A stretch of 64,000 bases of DNA from Grimontia kaedaensis (GCF_023746615.1 NZ_CP082276.1:1116001-1180000); one strand, 5' to 3'. Counted from the first letter of the stretch, positions 34,808 through 44,369 are shown. The notes: generated from the sequence alone by a model not told the origin. Made by a program: numbers and translations.

Positions 34808-36241
34808 ATGCTTGCCAGAAAACCTTTCCTTGTCCGTTTGTTTGTTGCATTAACGCTTTTGCCCTGTATTGTCACTGCAGATCCCATGACCTTTGAACAA
34901 GCATGGCAATCGGTCCTTACCCGAAATGATGCGATAGCCGCAGAGCGTGCTAATGTTCAGCGTTCCGAGCACATGCGAAACGCAGCATCAGCGCACCATC
35001 TTCCTTCGATTTCACTCAGCGGTAACTACACTCGGTTGGATCAAGATGTCGAACTCAAACCCTTACAGCTAGCCCACCATATGAATGGCGGGGACGCATT
35101 AGGCCAAATCGCAGGTTCTGTCCCTCAATTAGGTGCCTTAATGGGTAACCTCGATAACCTGCTGACTACCACCTTGGCCGACCGCGATATCTACACAAGC
35201 TCTCTCCGTGCTATCTGGCCGATCTTTACCGGCGGGCGCATTCTTGCTGCGGAAGACATTGCCAATGCCCAGCACGAAGAAGCAAGGTTCCTGATGCAAA
35301 TGGCCCAACAGGCGAAGTTTGAAGATTTGGCGAAGGTCTATTTTGCGACCGTGCTGGCAGAACAGGTGTTGGAGACTCGCGTAGAGGTGGAACAAGGGCT
35401 GGAAAAACACCTCGACCACGCGAAAAAGCTGGAAGAACAAGGGCAAATTGCACGCGTTGAACGCTTGCAAGCAGAAGTCTCTTACGACAAAGCCAAGACT
35501 GAACGCCGTAAAGCCGAACGCGACCTAGAAATCGCCCAAGCTGCTTTGCAAACACTGGTGAAAAGCGATGCACCGGTGACGACATCCAGTGCCCTATTTA
35601 CTCAGAAACACGCCCCTGCGATGGCGCCATTCATGCAAAAAACACTGGCGGATTATCCCGGTCTAAAAGTGTTGGACGCCAAGCGTGAACAAGCTGACGG
35701 CTTGGTTAACCTCGAGAAAGGCAAGTACTACCCGCAGGTTTATCTTTACGGTAACTACAACCTCTATGAAGGTGATTCCTTGACCGCTGAATTGGCACCT
35801 GACTGGGCAGTTGGCGTGGGCGTGAGCATTCCCCTTATCGACAACGGTGGCCGTTCAGACAAAGTCAAAGCCGCTCACAGCACCGCACGTCAGGTTCAGC
35901 ACCTTCGCGCCCAAGCGGAGCAAGACCTTTCACTGCTGGTAGAGAAAACATGGCGAGAAGCAGGACAAGCACTGGAAGAGCACCAAGGTTTGGCTTCAAG
36001 CATTTCCCTTGCACAAGAAAACCTTCGCTTGCGTGAAAAAGCCTTCGCGCAGGGGCTTTCTACTTCACTCGATGTCGTCGATGCTGAGCTTTATCTCGCT
36101 GGCATCAAAACCCAGCAGCTTGCAGCGTCATACCAATACGTGCTGTCGCTTTCCCGCTTACTCGCTGTTAGCGGCGAGATGAACCGTTTCCCAGATTTTC
36201 AGGCGGCATCACTCCAAGCAACCCAACCATTACAGGTATAA
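34808..36241 (+). CDS. TolC-family outer-membrane efflux protein
   Basis: 477-residue outer-membrane channel component. Signal peptide (RLFVALTLLPCIVTA-DP) followed by two OEP repeats of long helices with short strands (PSISLSGNYTRLDQD; VYLYGNYNLYEGDS), and the late YQYVLSLSRLLAVSGE region. ATG 34808 has GGA 7 nt upstream; a GTG at 34796 is less likely. It is the first gene of a four-gene export operon, 6 nt before the membrane fusion protein. Confidence 0.9.
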   Translation: MLARKPFLVRLFVALTLLPCIVTADPMTFEQAWQSVLTRNDAIAAERANVQRSEHMRNAASAHHLPSISLSGNYTRLDQDVELKPLQLAHHMNGGDALGQIAGSVPQLGALMGNLDNLLTTTLADRDIYTSSLRAIWPIFTGGRILAAEDIANAQHEEARFLMQMAQQAKFEDLAKVYFATVLAEQVLETRVEVEQGLEKHLDHAKKLEEQGQIARVERLQAEVSYDKAKTERRKAERDLEIAQAALQTLVKSDAPVTTSSALFTQKHAPAMAPFMQKTLADYPGLKVLDAKREQADGLVNLEKGKYYPQVYLYGNYNLYEGDSLTAELAPDWAVGVGVSIPLIDNGGRSDKVKAAHSTARQVQHLRAQAEQDLSLLVEKTWREAGQALEEHQGLASSISLAQENLRLREKAFAQGLSTSLDVVDAELYLAGIKTQQLAASYQYVLSLSRLLAVSGEMNRFPDFQAASLQATQPLQV

Positions 36242-36247
36242 ATCACA

Positions 36248-37237
36248 ATGAGCAAATTGAAGTCTATCGCGCTGGCATTGCCTGCTGCTGCCGTTATTGG
36301 TTGGATTGGTTACAGCTTCTACCAAGCGTATCAGCCCGTGCCTGAGCGTTTTCAAGGTCAGATTGAAGCCCAGCAATACAGCATTTCCTCGAAAGTCGCC
36401 GGCCGTATTGATGATGTTTTGGTGCGTAAAGGCGAAGCCGTGAATAAGGGCGATTTGATTTTCACACTTTTTAGCCCAGAGCTTGATGCCAAGCTGGAGC
36501 AAGCGAGAGCCGGACAACAAGCAGCAGACGCCATGGCAGAACAAGCTGAAAGCGGCGCTCGTGAGCAGGAAATCAGTGCTGCGCGCGACCAATGGCAAAA
36601 GGCCCGTGCTGCGGCACAACTGGCAGACAAAACCTACAAGCGTGTCGATGCGCTCTACAAAGAAGGTGTCGCCGCCGAACAAAAACGCGACGAGGCTTAC
36701 ACCCAGTGGCAAGCGGCGAAATACACAGAAAATGCTGCGCTCCAAATGTATGAACTGGCGAAAGCCGGTGCGCGCTCTGAAACCAAACGGGCAGCGCAGG
36801 AAAAAGTTCGCATGGCAGCTGGTGCGGTGGCAGAAGTGGAAGCCTATGCCAAAGACACCAAGATTCGTAGCTGGTATCAAGGAGAAGTCAGCCAAATCCT
36901 GCTTCACCCTGGCGAGCTGGCACCGCAAGGTTTCCCTGTTGTCACTGTCATCGACATGAAAGATGCCTGGGCAGTCTTCAATATTCGCGAAGACAAACTA
37001 CGCCAATTTGCCAAAGGCGCTCAGTTTGAGGCGAACATTCCCTCTCTGGGGGAACAGGCTTATGAGTTTGAAGTCACCCATGTTGCCCCTTTGGGGGATT
37101 TCGCGACCTGGCGTGCCACCAATAGCCAGAACGGCTATGACATGCGTACCTTTGAGGTGGAAGCCCGTCCTTTAACACCTATTGAAGGTCTGCGCGCAGG
37201 CATGAGTATTCTGGTTTCCGAGCAGACTCAGGGTTGA
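36248..37237 (+). CDS. HlyD-family membrane fusion protein (YbhG/YhiI-like)
   Basis: 329-residue periplasmic adaptor. N-terminal membrane anchor (residues 5-27), lipoyl half-motif SSKVAGRIDDVLVRKGEAVNKGDLIF, an alpha-hairpin (about 75-195) rich in Ala/Gln/Lys, the second lipoyl half IRSWYQGEVSQILLHPGELAPQGFPVVTVID, then a beta-barrel region. It connects the inner-membrane permeases to the TolC-like channel. It ends overlapping the region of the next start. Confidence 0.9.
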   Translation: MSKLKSIALALPAAAVIGWIGYSFYQAYQPVPERFQGQIEAQQYSISSKVAGRIDDVLVRKGEAVNKGDLIFTLFSPELDAKLEQARAGQQAADAMAEQAESGAREQEISAARDQWQKARAAAQLADKTYKRVDALYKEGVAAEQKRDEAYTQWQAAKYTENAALQMYELAKAGARSETKRAAQEKVRMAAGAVAEVEAYAKDTKIRSWYQGEVSQILLHPGELAPQGFPVVTVIDMKDAWAVFNIREDKLRQFAKGAQFEANIPSLGEQAYEFEVTHVAPLGDFATWRATNSQNGYDMRTFEVEARPLTPIEGLRAGMSILVSEQTQG

Positions 37238-37242
37238 TCACC

Positions 37243-38412
37243 ATGGAGAAACCTTCGTTTGCATCACGGCTGATAGAAGAGTGGCGATTAACTTCATCAG
37301 ATAAGTGGCTAACTGCGCTGCTGGGCTGGCTACCAATGGCGTTGTTTCTGTTGGTGTGGGCGATTTTCTCATCAGGCACCGGTCGCGATTTGCCGATCGG
37401 CGTCGTTGATCTTGACCATAGTGCCATGTCGCGGAGCCTCACCCGTTACTACGACGCCAGTCCTACGTTGGAAACTCGCAGTTTCGCCAGCGTTCAAGAA
37501 GCTACCGCTTCACTGAACAGTGCCGAGACTTACTCTACCGTCATCATTCCCTCGGACTTTGAGAAAGCCACTCTTCGCGGCGAAAGCCCAGAAGTGACGG
37601 CCTTCTACAACAGCCAATATATTCTGATTGGTAAGCTGGTGAATGTGGCGATTACCCAAAGCCAAAGCACCTTTGCAGCCATGGTCGAAACCAAAGGGAA
37701 AATGCTGCATGGCACAACGGTTTCCTCACAAGCAGCAGGACAGTCTGTACCTGTCCGTTTTCAGCTAGTGCCGTTGTTTAATAATGGCACTAACTACGCG
37801 CAGTTTCTGGTCTCAGCGATTATTCCTGCGCTTTGGCAAATCGTAATTGTCGCGAGCGGCATGCTTTCCATGGCACTGACTGATAAACGCATAGGGCTGG
37901 AAAATCACTTCAAGCAAGGTTTGTTGTCGGCGCTAATCGCCAAAGTAATAGGCTTGCTTATTCCGCTCTGGCTGATGGGCGTTGTCTTCGCCACCGCCAT
38001 GCACTTTGGGTTGGGCTGGCCGATGAACGGAAGCTGGACGTTACTTTTCGCCTCACAAGGCTTGATGGTGTCAGCAGGTCTCGCGGTAGGTTCCTTGCTG
38101 TATTTAGGTACACGCGATGCAACCCGTGCGATGAGTTTGGTCGCAGGTTTTACCGCGCCGGCCTTTGCGTTTATGGGAGTGAGCTTTCCAGCCAGTGACA
38201 TGCCGTTTCTGGCGCAGTGTTGGCGCGTAATGTTACCAGTGAGTCATTACATCACCGTGCAAATTGGCCAGTTCAACTATGGCGCGACGATGATACAAAT
38301 GCAGCCCATACTTCTCGCATTGGCAGCTTTCAGCCTGATTTGGCTACTTGTCGCCGCTAAACTCAAACGGCTCTGCCGCTCAGCGACGCTAATTCAGGAG
38401 GCTAGCATATGA
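37243..38412 (+). CDS. ABC-2 type permease, first of two
   Basis: 389-residue ABC-2 permease. One membrane helix near residue 30-50 (LLGWLPMALFLLVWAIFSSG), then a large periplasmic domain (DLPIGVVDLDHSAMSRSLTRYYDASP), followed by five C-terminal helices ending with the LPVSHYITVQIGQ segment. This is the YhhJ/YbhS-like layout. The frame opens with TTG 37234 but ATG 37243 follows AGGG at a workable distance. It overlaps the second permease as ATGA. Confidence 0.88.
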   Translation: MEKPSFASRLIEEWRLTSSDKWLTALLGWLPMALFLLVWAIFSSGTGRDLPIGVVDLDHSAMSRSLTRYYDASPTLETRSFASVQEATASLNSAETYSTVIIPSDFEKATLRGESPEVTAFYNSQYILIGKLVNVAITQSQSTFAAMVETKGKMLHGTTVSSQAAGQSVPVRFQLVPLFNNGTNYAQFLVSAIIPALWQIVIVASGMLSMALTDKRIGLENHFKQGLLSALIAKVIGLLIPLWLMGVVFATAMHFGLGWPMNGSWTLLFASQGLMVSAGLAVGSLLYLGTRDATRAMSLVAGFTAPAFAFMGVSFPASDMPFLAQCWRVMLPVSHYITVQIGQFNYGATMIQMQPILLALAAFSLIWLLVAAKLKRLCRSATLIQEASI

Positions 38413-39524
38413 GTTGGACTGCGTTGTTTAAGCAAGAACTGAAGGTACTGTTTACCAATCCGGCAGTGGTTTTCACTGTGTTTGGCGGCATCATTATCTA
38501 TTCGCTGCTTTACCCATTGCCGTATGAAAACCAACTCCCGCGCGAACTTCATGTTGCGGTTGTCGACCACGATAACAGTCAGGAAAGCCGCACGTTCGTT
38601 AGAATGTTGGACGCCACCCCACAGCTTTCTATCGCGATGAGATTAGGCACAGAGACGGAAACCAGCGCTCAAATTGCCAGTGGTGATATCGAAGGTGTCG
38701 TTGTGGTTCCACAGCACTTCTATCGCGACCTGTTGATGGGTAAAAGCCCGGTCATTTCAGTAGGAGCAGACGCTTCATTTTTCCTGACTTACGGAACTAT
38801 CGCAGAGGGTGTCATCAATGCGGGCAACACACTTGGCGCGTCAGTAAAAACGACGCGCGCCATGATGCAAGATATTCCAATGGAAGCAGCAACCAAGCAG
38901 ATAACACCGTTCTCACTAAATTTGGTGCCGGTTTATAACCCAATAACGGGTTACGGAAATTATGTGGTTCCCGGCGTGTTTATCCTGATCTTGCAGCAAA
39001 CTTTGCTGATCGCTTCCGGCATGCTGGCCAGCATCAACCCACATAACGGGGCGAGAAATCTGATCGTGCGAACCAGCATTCTTACTGCGATTTACAGTGT
39101 AATGGCAATGTACTATCTGGGCGCTAGCCTTGAGATTAATGGGGTTAACCGTTTGGCAGAGCCTGTAAATCTCATCATCATTATGATGCCTTTTTTGCTG
39201 GCGACGATTGGCCTAGGTACGGTGATTGGAAAATGTCTTTCAAGGCCGGAAATCATAACCTTAACGGTGTTGTTAAGTTCGATGCCTCTGCTGTTTACAT
39301 CGGGATTTGTCTGGCCAAGCAGCGAACTGCCAGTGTGGTTGAACTCTTTGGCGCAAATCGTACCTTCCACACCCGCCATTCAAGCGACTATTCAGCTCAA
39401 TCAAATGGGCGCGACTATTCAGAGCCAGCTAGGTCACCTTTCTCAACTATGGATACTAACTGTAGTTTTCGGCGCTATCGCCTTGCTGGCAAAAACTAGG
39501 CGTACAGCAAACCAACCCCAATAA
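38409..39524 (+). CDS. ABC-2 type permease, second of two
   Basis: 371-residue ABC-2 permease with the same layout as its neighbour (ELHVAVVDHDNSQESRTFVRMLDATPQ periplasmic domain; C-terminal helices with TSGFVWPSSELPVWLNSLAQIVPSTPAIQATIQLNQMG). Its ATG overlaps the preceding stop (ATGA) and GGAGG lies upstream, so the two probably form a heterodimer. No ATP-binding subunit is encoded in the operon or next to it. A terminator follows directly. Confidence 0.88.
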   Translation: MSWTALFKQELKVLFTNPAVVFTVFGGIIIYSLLYPLPYENQLPRELHVAVVDHDNSQESRTFVRMLDATPQLSIAMRLGTETETSAQIASGDIEGVVVVPQHFYRDLLMGKSPVISVGADASFFLTYGTIAEGVINAGNTLGASVKTTRAMMQDIPMEAATKQITPFSLNLVPVYNPITGYGNYVVPGVFILILQQTLLIASGMLASINPHNGARNLIVRTSILTAIYSVMAMYYLGASLEINGVNRLAEPVNLIIIMMPFLLATIGLGTVIGKCLSRPEIITLTVLLSSMPLLFTSGFVWPSSELPVWLNSLAQIVPSTPAIQATIQLNQMGATIQSQLGHLSQLWILTVVFGAIALLAKTRRTANQPQ

Positions 39525-39556
39525 AAAAGAACTCCGCTTTTAGCGGGGTTCTTTTT
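39525..39556 (+). terminator. terminator of the export operon
   Basis: AAAGAACTCCGCT / AGCGGGGTTCTTT (about 39526-39554), with one G-T pair and a short TTT loop, followed by TTC. It starts right after the permease stop. Confidence 0.85.
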
Positions 39557-39573
39557 CAATTAACACTTAGCAC

Positions 39574-40371
39574 TTAAATTAACGACTCAATCGCTTCGAC
39601 AACCGCATCCACTTTAGCTCCATTCGCAGCTTCAGAGTGCGGAGCAGCAAAGCGATGCGAATCATTGTCATAGTACTTACCGGAAGCGTCAGCGAATTCG
39701 TCGCTCAGCGAGGCTCGAGCAAGAATATCAGCGCCAATACCAATATCACCGCCTGACACACCAAACCCTTCCGTGACCATTTTGCTGCCTAGCATTGAAC
39801 CCGGATTAACAGCCACCAGCATCGGACCATCAATACCCAGATCTCGTGCCAGTTTTTGCGTCCACATGGTGATAGCAAGCTTGCTCTGCGCGTAAGCTGA
39901 AAACTCATCGCCCACTCTCACTTCGCCCTTCAGCGCAGCAATGTTGACCGGTGCTTGCGCAGCTGAAGACAGATTAACAACACGCCCTTGTCCCCCAAGC
40001 AACGGCAGCAAGCGCTTAGTGAGCAGGTAAGGCGCGACTGTATTTACAACGAATCGCACATCGAATCCATCTTCGGTGATTGGCGAAGAAGTTCGGAAAA
40101 TACCGGCGTTATTAATCAGCACATCCAACGACGTATGGTTTGCAACCACTTCATCTGCAAATTTTTCCACATCCTTCAGATTCGACAAATCTGCCAAGTA
40201 GGTTTCCACATTACCGACACCTTCAACCCCCTGAACTTGGACTGTCGCATTTTCCAGCTTGGCGGCGTTACGCCCATGCAACAAGATATTGTGACCTTGA
40301 GAAGCCAGTAGTTTAGAGGTCTCCAGCCCAATACCGTCTGTCGCGCCTGTAATTAAAATCGTTTTTATCAT
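39574..40371 (-). CDS. short-chain dehydrogenase/reductase
   Basis: 265-residue classical SDR with the nucleotide motif TGATDGIG (residues about 7-14), NNAG, the catalytic Ser in VVNLSSAA, and YAQSK (Tyr-x-x-x-Lys). The sequence resembles the retinol-dehydrogenase-like and oxidoreductase SDRs of unknown substrate. AGGGA about 7 nt before ATG 40371 sets the start; the frame is open to 40434. It is divergent from a LysR gene with a dyad between, suggesting substrate-induced control. Confidence 0.9.
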   Translation of the reverse strand: MIKTILITGATDGIGLETSKLLASQGHNILLHGRNAAKLENATVQVQGVEGVGNVETYLADLSNLKDVEKFADEVVANHTSLDVLINNAGIFRTSSPITEDGFDVRFVVNTVAPYLLTKRLLPLLGGQGRVVNLSSAAQAPVNIAALKGEVRVGDEFSAYAQSKLAITMWTQKLARDLGIDGPMLVAVNPGSMLGSKMVTEGFGVSGGDIGIGADILARASLSDEFADASGKYYDNDSHRFAAPHSEAANGAKVDAVVEAIESLI

Positions 40372-40453
40372 TGTTATTCCCTTATCCGTATGGGCGGTCG
40401 ACCTTTGGTGGTTAAATGTTGGCAGAACAAGCATCTGAACTTCTTACCATTAC

Positions 40454-40472
40454 CATGACACGAGTTGTCATG
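40454..40472. promoter_or_regulatory. candidate LysR site between the SDR and LysR genes
   Basis: CATGACA (40454-40460) and TGTCATG (40466-40472) are perfect inverted repeats with a 5-nt spacer in the 212-nt divergent region. Confidence 0.45.
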
Positions 40473-40583
40473 CTGTCTCTGTTTTAGCGATTGCTGTTGA
40501 CTGCCTTTACCCACTATCCTATTTGAAACGTTTTCATTAGTAATTACCCACAATAAAGAATCACTTTTAAATTTTTATTGATA

Positions 40584-41492
40584 ATGATGAATATTGAACA
40601 CCTCAAACTCTTTGTCCGGATAGCCTCGACAAACAACATCAGTGCCGCTGGTGCCGAGCTTGGGCTCTCACCTGCTGTATCCAGTACGCACATTAATAAG
40701 CTCGAAGAATCCATGGGCGTAAGATTGGTGCATCGCACCACACGAAAAGTCTCGCTGACCGAAGAAGGCATTGCCTTCTTACCTCATGCCGAAGATGTGT
40801 TGGACAGCGTTGAAGCGGCATGTGCATCGGTGGGTGCAGGTACTACCTCGCCACGTGGAACACTTCGAATAACCGCCCCTGCTTCTTTTGGACGAATGCA
40901 CCTTATTCCTGGGCTAAAAGGCTTTTTGGAAGAATACCCCGATCTTTCGCTCGACCTGCGTTTGTCTGATTCCATTGTCGACCTGGTTGAAGGCGGCTTC
41001 GACATCGCGATTCGAAATGCAGAGCTCAAAGATTCCAGTCTCATCGCGCGCAAGCTTGCACCGGATAACCGAATGCTCTGTGCTTCCCCCTCCTATATCG
41101 CCAAGAACGGCAAACCAGAAACACTGGATGAACTAAGCAGCCATACCTTCGTACAGCTGCCATCTTTGGAACAGTTGTCTTTCCGAACGCTCAAAGGCAT
41201 TGAAAGCATCAAAGTGAAGAGTTTATTGAAAACAGACAACGGTGAAGCTGTTAGGGACGCTTGTATAAATGGGATTGGCATTTCTGTTTGTTCAAACTGG
41301 GCAGTGCACGAGCAATTGGAACGTGGTGAACTCGTTAGAATTCTAGAGAACTACCAGCTGGAATCAGACACTGCAATTTGGGCTGTCTACCCAAGTTCAA
41401 GACAACTAGCCCCTAAGGTGCGCGCATTCATTGATCACTTCGTACAACGTTTTGCAAATCTGCATTGCTGGGGAGAAAGTGGCCGCTCATAA
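40584..41492 (+). CDS. LysR-family regulator (CrgA-like)
   Basis: About 302 residues: N-terminal winged helix (IEHLKLFVRIASTNNISAAGAELGLSPAVSSTHINKLE) and a CrgA-type effector domain (GTLRITAPASFGRMHLIPGLKGFLEEYPDLSLDLRLSD). Two adjacent ATGs (40584, 40587) are possible starts, with no strong ribosome site. It is divergent from the SDR gene, which it most likely regulates. The inducer is unknown. Confidence 0.88.
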   Translation: MMNIEHLKLFVRIASTNNISAAGAELGLSPAVSSTHINKLEESMGVRLVHRTTRKVSLTEEGIAFLPHAEDVLDSVEAACASVGAGTTSPRGTLRITAPASFGRMHLIPGLKGFLEEYPDLSLDLRLSDSIVDLVEGGFDIAIRNAELKDSSLIARKLAPDNRMLCASPSYIAKNGKPETLDELSSHTFVQLPSLEQLSFRTLKGIESIKVKSLLKTDNGEAVRDACINGIGISVCSNWAVHEQLERGELVRILENYQLESDTAIWAVYPSSRQLAPKVRAFIDHFVQRFANLHCWGESGRS

Positions 41493-41519
41493 ACCGCACG
41501 CCATTTGGCAGTTTATTAT

Positions 41520-41605
41520 TTTTCTCATATTGAGAAATCGTTATTCCTTCCCTTCACTTCTGACTGTCAATCTGAGAAAAAATGCCTTCTCAGGCTGATT
41601 CTCAC
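41520..41605. promoter_or_regulatory. cluster of TTCTCA/TGAGAA dyads upstream of the LruC gene
   Basis: Two inverted repeats of one motif occur between the LysR stop and the LruC start: TTTCTCA-TAT-TGAGAAA (about 41522-41538) and CTGAGAA-N8-TTCTCAG (about 41573-41594), with a half-site GATTCTCA just after. The repeated dyad suggests operator sites. The first has weak terminator character for the LysR gene. Confidence 0.4.
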
Positions 41606-41639
41606 AATGAAAAAATAGAGTATTTCATAAAGATAAAGA

Positions 41640-41655
41640 TGGCACACTCCTTGAA
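41640..41655 (+). promoter_or_regulatory. candidate sigma-54 promoter of the LruC gene
   Basis: TGGCAC-ACTCC-TTGAA matches the -24/-12 consensus (TGGCAC-N5-TTGCW) except at one -12 base, 37 nt before ATG 41693. The spacing between elements is correct. Confidence 0.5.
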
Positions 41656-41692
41656 GTGGTCTCAGCAACACTTCTGAACTCCGGAGCCGACT

Positions 41693-43807
41693 ATGACTCG
41701 CCGTGCAATCACGATCGCGCTCGCGCTGATGTCCCCCGCTGCTCTTGCAGCGCCGTTCGACACGTGTCCGAGCAAAGCCTATTTGTTCCAAGCTAACCCA
41801 GTGCAAGTATACGGCGTCAACTTGGTTACCGGCGCCAACACTCTTTTACAATCAGACACAGGACTAGATGCCAACATAAACGGCGTAGGTTTCAACTTCG
41901 AAGATCGGTATATCTATGGATACGACACAACCAACAAGCAAATTGTCCGTTTAGGGCAGGACTTCCAAGCGGAAGTCTTAAACGTTTCTGGTGTCCCCAC
42001 TGACCACACTTTCTATGTAGGTGACGTATATGACCATACCTACTATCTGTACCGCCAAAACAAAGGCCTTTTCAAAATTGATTTGAGCCCATTAGACAGT
42101 GATCCAAATGCCACTTTGCAGATGGAGAGAATCACAGACTCCGCATCAGTCAGATTGACCGATTTCGCTTTCCATCCCGGTAATGGCGGGCTTTACGGCA
42201 TCGACAACCAAAACGGCAACCTCTATTTGTTTGATACCACAGATGGCAGCACCTCCCTGGTTGGTAATGCAGGTATAACCGGGACATTCGGCGCTGGCTA
42301 TTTCGATGTCAACGGCTATTTCTACGTTTCACGTAACAGTGATGGTGAGATCTTCCGCATCGATTTGTCTGATTACGGCGCAGATGGCGACGTCACCGCA
42401 GATGAGTTCGCACCCGGTCCCAATTCAAATCAAAACGACGGTGCCCGCTGTGCAAATGCACCAGTCATTGATGAAGATTCCACTATCGACTTTGGTGATG
42501 CACCGGACAGCTATAAAACGCTTCTTGCTACCAATGGTCCGCGCCACCAAACCGGAACGGCCTTCTATCTTGGTTCAGTAGCACCGGATAGCGAGGGTGA
42601 CGGCCTACTATCCCCACTTGATGACAACAAAGCGGGGCTCGCCGATGAAGATGGCGTTGGCTTTGTAACAGCTTTGGAAGCAGGCCAGAGCGCCATTGTT
42701 TCTGTTCAGGCATCTACGCAAGGTTACCTATCAGCATGGATCGACTGGAACGCCGACGGTGACTTCGAAGACTCAGGTGAGAAAGTGATAAGCGATAGCC
42801 TGCTATCTGCTGGTTCCAATGCGCTTGCGCTATCAGTGCCGGTAGATGCAGCAATCGGTTCCACCTACAGTCGATTCCGTTTTGCTGAACAATCTGGCCT
42901 AGACTATTTTGGTGGTGCCACCAGTGGTGAGGTGGAAGACCACCCTGTCACGGTAATAAAGTCAGGTACAACACTTGTTCATTACCCAAGTGAACAAGGC
43001 TACGCCACTATCGCTTACGAGGATAACTGGCCAAAAGAAGGCGATTACGACATGAACGATGTGGTGATGCGCTTCCGGATGACGGAAACACTCGATGAGG
43101 ACAACCATGCAACACGTATACTCATTACGGGCTACCTCGCAGCTTATGGTGCGGGCTACCACAATGGTTTTGCCATCCGTCTACCGGGCTTGAATCAATC
43201 TGATATCGACAGCGCTGCGACTACGCTCAAACATAATGGAGTGGCGCAAGAAAACAATGGGTTGGAAACAGATTCCACGGAAGCCATTTTCATCATTGAT
43301 GAAGATTTGAAAACAAAAATACCTTCCAGCGAATGTAATTTCTATCGCACCGCCCAATACTGTCAGGAAGCCCTGTCATTTGAGTTCGAGATTGATATCT
43401 ACACCAACGAGGGCGCCAACACCTACGGTTTAGGAGATATGCCTTACGACCCATTTATCTTCTCGACCCCAGGGAGTTATGTACGTGATGGTATCTGGTA
43501 CAACCCAGGCCGTGGTCTAGAAATTCACTTGCCTGACCAAGCGCCCACTGAGCAGTTCGACACCTTCCTTTACGGTTGGCAAGACGATGACAGTGTGCCA
43601 GCAGAAAATCGCTACTACAAAACAAGCACGCATCTTCCTTGGGTATTGCTTATCACGGACGAGTGGAAATGGCCTCGCGAACACATTGACCTTATTCAAG
43701 CTTACCCACTGTTTGCGGGCTACACGGAAAGCGAAGGTGTCTCGAATACCACCTGGCATGCAGAAGAAAATGCAGCCGAAAACAAAATCTACGAGCCAGA
43801 GGAGTAA
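41693..43807 (+). CDS. LruC-domain secreted protein
   Basis: 704-residue exported protein. Signal peptide (residues 1-19, ITIALALMSPAALA-AP), then a beta-propeller-like segment (about 25-245) with repeated FAFHPGNGGLYGID-type blades, then a GEVED-type beta domain (about 255-425: FGDAPDSYKTLL, SAWIDWNADGDFEDSGE, GEVEDHPV), then the LruC domain (about 430-690) with YEDNWPKEGDYDMNDVVMRF. Such proteins are surface or extracellular in marine gammaproteobacteria; the function is unresolved. GGAG precedes the ATG by 6 nt. It is coupled to a lipoprotein 5 nt downstream. Confidence 0.85.
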   Translation: MTRRAITIALALMSPAALAAPFDTCPSKAYLFQANPVQVYGVNLVTGANTLLQSDTGLDANINGVGFNFEDRYIYGYDTTNKQIVRLGQDFQAEVLNVSGVPTDHTFYVGDVYDHTYYLYRQNKGLFKIDLSPLDSDPNATLQMERITDSASVRLTDFAFHPGNGGLYGIDNQNGNLYLFDTTDGSTSLVGNAGITGTFGAGYFDVNGYFYVSRNSDGEIFRIDLSDYGADGDVTADEFAPGPNSNQNDGARCANAPVIDEDSTIDFGDAPDSYKTLLATNGPRHQTGTAFYLGSVAPDSEGDGLLSPLDDNKAGLADEDGVGFVTALEAGQSAIVSVQASTQGYLSAWIDWNADGDFEDSGEKVISDSLLSAGSNALALSVPVDAAIGSTYSRFRFAEQSGLDYFGGATSGEVEDHPVTVIKSGTTLVHYPSEQGYATIAYEDNWPKEGDYDMNDVVMRFRMTETLDEDNHATRILITGYLAAYGAGYHNGFAIRLPGLNQSDIDSAATTLKHNGVAQENNGLETDSTEAIFIIDEDLKTKIPSSECNFYRTAQYCQEALSFEFEIDIYTNEGANTYGLGDMPYDPFIFSTPGSYVRDGIWYNPGRGLEIHLPDQAPTEQFDTFLYGWQDDDSVPAENRYYKTSTHLPWVLLITDEWKWPREHIDLIQAYPLFAGYTESEGVSNTTWHAEENAAENKIYEPEE

Positions 43808-43812
43808 CTGAC

Positions 43813-44349
43813 ATGAAACATCCAATTATCACACTGACTCTGGCTGGATTTCTCACTGCATGTGGTGGCGGTGGCGGTGAAGCCACTTCCTCTGGACCAG
43901 CAGGCACAGATAGCGGAACGGCATCAACATCTGATACTGGCACCACGAGTACAACGCCGTTGGGAATGATGACCGATACCTCTGGTGCTGATGTAGCCAT
44001 CCCACCCACAGTATTGAGTTCAGCAACTAATATGTCTGAAATGGTGGTACCAAGTGGTTTCAACTACAACCCTGTAGATTCTCAGAGTGTCAGCGTTGAC
44101 ATCAGCAGTTACAGCGTGAGTCAGGGATACATCTCCATATATGGCGGATTTACCCAAAACGATGACGGCTCTTACAGCGCAGATTATAACAGCCGGATTA
44201 CCTCGGCCGATGTAGAAAACGGATTGGCTTCCCTGACCTACCCCTTAGCCGATTCTCAATACTACATGCTGGCCGAGGTCTACTTTTACGATGGAACAAC
44301 GCCAATCCAAACTCGAATTAACAACGAGCAATCCACTTGGGTTTGGTAA
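43813..44349 (+). CDS. lipoprotein partner of the LruC protein
   Basis: 178-residue lipoprotein: signal with lipobox LTAC (Cys 17), a Gly/Ser/Thr-rich flexible linker (residues about 18-50), then a beta-rich domain (about 75-178: QSVSVDISSYSVSQGYISIYGGF; SQYYMLAEVYFYDGTTPIQTRI). The residue after Cys is Gly, which favours outer-membrane sorting. It begins 5 nt after the LruC gene, so it probably anchors or assembles that protein at the surface. No named family. Confidence 0.82.
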   Translation: MKHPIITLTLAGFLTACGGGGGEATSSGPAGTDSGTASTSDTGTTSTTPLGMMTDTSGADVAIPPTVLSSATNMSEMVVPSGFNYNPVDSQSVSVDISSYSVSQGYISIYGGFTQNDDGSYSADYNSRITSADVENGLASLTYPLADSQYYMLAEVYFYDGTTPIQTRINNEQSTWVW

Positions 44350-44369
44350 TCTTTGGCGCTAAGTAAAAC

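Noticed and set aside
36230..36928. 232-codon frame antisense to the HlyD-family gene
   Set aside because: Its Phe/Leu/Arg/Cys-heavy composition is that of a shadow of the Ala/Glu/Lys-rich helical hairpin on the plus strand.
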